Of a DNA stretch of 64,000 nt, positions 63,083 to 64,000 are shown piece by piece (the first letter of the stretch is position 1; every line of letters begins with the position of its first letter). The stretch comes from Chrysogorgia sp. JL179-B06. Taxonomy: Eukaryota > Cnidaria > Anthozoa > Scleralcyonacea > Chrysogorgiidae. The stretch is taken from positions 1,492,501 to 1,556,500 of the forward strand of contig JAYKKM010000221.1 in the NCBI GenBank assembly GCA_035772405.1. The letters are read 5' to 3'. The notes under the pieces were generated by a model. It worked only from the letters and a program-made list of their open reading frames with translations, ran no database searches and was not told the origin of the DNA. A program made the position numbers and the translations under genes.

Positions 63083-64000
63083 TATATTGGTGATAATAAT
63101 AGTTTAATTTATATAGTGCCTACAACAAGATCTAAGCACTTTACAATCTGTGCTATAAAAAATATATATAAATTTGCAATTCATAAGCTTATTGAATATA
63201 ACAAATTAAATACATTACAGTATTCACAGTGACGTAGGAACAATTTTTCACCTGATGGGACAAAGTAACTGTGACGACCCCCTTTTAAGGGGTCCGAGGG
63301 AATGCTCCCCCGGGAAAATTTGCATTTCTGAGACCTCTGAATTGGCATTTCCTGCATTTTGGAGAGTAGAAGTTAACAAAATTTAAAGGCCGAAATAGGG
63401 AGTGTTTAGTGACATTTTTTCTCAAAATTGTGACAAATATGCAATGGGTTGACCGCAAGCTTGTTGGTAATCGTTGTGATACTCGTTATATCAACAAGCA
63501 TTTTTGGATTGTTTCAACGATGTCCTACGGTTCTGCACCTATATCAAGTTGCAACAAACTTACTGGCTGCAAGCTTGTTAAGCCTTGACAAAATAAACAT
63601 TTCACTACAAACAGTTAGCAGATTTGCTGCAAGCCTGCAGCAAACACATCCTCCAACGAAGCTCGTGTAGCCACTAATAATTATTTGGGCATGGCTGCAA
63701 TACTATTTGTTTCTTAAAATTGAAATACACTTACATATAATTAAATATTCTAAAATAAAATAAGAAAATGTGGGGCCTACAGCCATGATTCAATATTATA
63801 AAATTACAATCTTTGCAATAGGTTAACTAATAATGGATTATAAGAATATAAAAACTAATAATTGTTAAAAACAGACTGAAATAAAAACGTTTTCAGCTGT
63901 CTTTTGAAAGCAGCTAATAAGTCACACACTCTTACAGTATGTGTTTAGGCAGCTCATTCCACAGGCAATGTGCGGCCACTACAAAAGCTCTATCACCATA
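63083..64000 (-). mobile_element. LINE 3' end, running off the window
   Basis: At 63,880-64,000 the - strand encodes YGDRAFVVAAHCLWNELPKH and, after a frame change, LLAAFKRQLKTFLFQS, the conserved C-terminal signature of CR1/Jockey-like LINE ORF2. The sequence down to about 63,083, with TTTATATAGTGCCTACAACA and CTAAGCACTTTACAAT, is a plausible 3' UTR. The element continues past the right edge. Confidence 0.6.

Overview
The window looks like animal nuclear DNA carrying a Polinton/Maverick-type virus-like element next to repeat-dense host sequence. The animal assignment rests on a GT31 beta-1,3-galactosyltransferase exon, introns with GT..AG borders, KDZ and hAT transposase exons and LINE fragments. 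The mix would suit a cnidarian or another early-branching metazoan, but nothing here fixes the taxon.

Bases 1 to about 17,150 are one compact, very A+T-rich block of about 28 genes. It holds the Polinton core: a protein-primed family B DNA polymerase cut by the window start, an FtsK/HerA-like packaging ATPase, an adenain/Ulp1-like cysteine protease, a double-jelly-roll major capsid protein, a penton-like minor capsid protein and a retroviral-type integrase. Polymerase, ATPase and a small basic protein are on +. Capsid, protease and integrase genes form a tightly packed - strand block (about 3.0-10.2 kb). The accessory arm (10.2-17.1 kb) carries a Fic-domain protein, many small genes of unknown role (several with their own TATA box), a four-member + strand paralog family and a pair of Cys-rich paralogs. 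ATPase, penton-like gene, one acidic gene and one accessory gene are interrupted by frameshifts, three of them at homopolymers. Polymerase, protease, capsid, integrase and Fic reading frames are open. The left end is outside the window and no terminal repeat was found on the right.

From 17.2 kb on the DNA is transposon-built. 17.8-20.7 kb has exons of a KDZ transposase gene, followed by palindromic arrays (20.9-21.7 kb). 21.7-28.6 kb has small inverted-repeat elements, tRNA-like SINE pieces and a hammerhead-like motif. 28.6-31.8 kb is a decayed LINE with a restriction-like endonuclease. 32.7-34.15 kb is a foldback element with a perfect 9-bp target duplication. 38.1-47.5 kb is a nested, partly mirror-symmetric complex that includes a 5.26-kb element with a 9-bp target duplication (39,622-44,880). 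47.8-51.5 kb is a hAT element, with 8-bp target duplications, inserted in a tRNA-derived SINE.

The last 12 kb has satellites (19-bp array at 54.8-55.4 kb), one recognisable host-type exon (galactosyltransferase, 57.05-57.66 kb), duplicated noncoding blocks and the 3' end of another LINE running off the window. Most of 51.6-64 kb shows no gene I can support.
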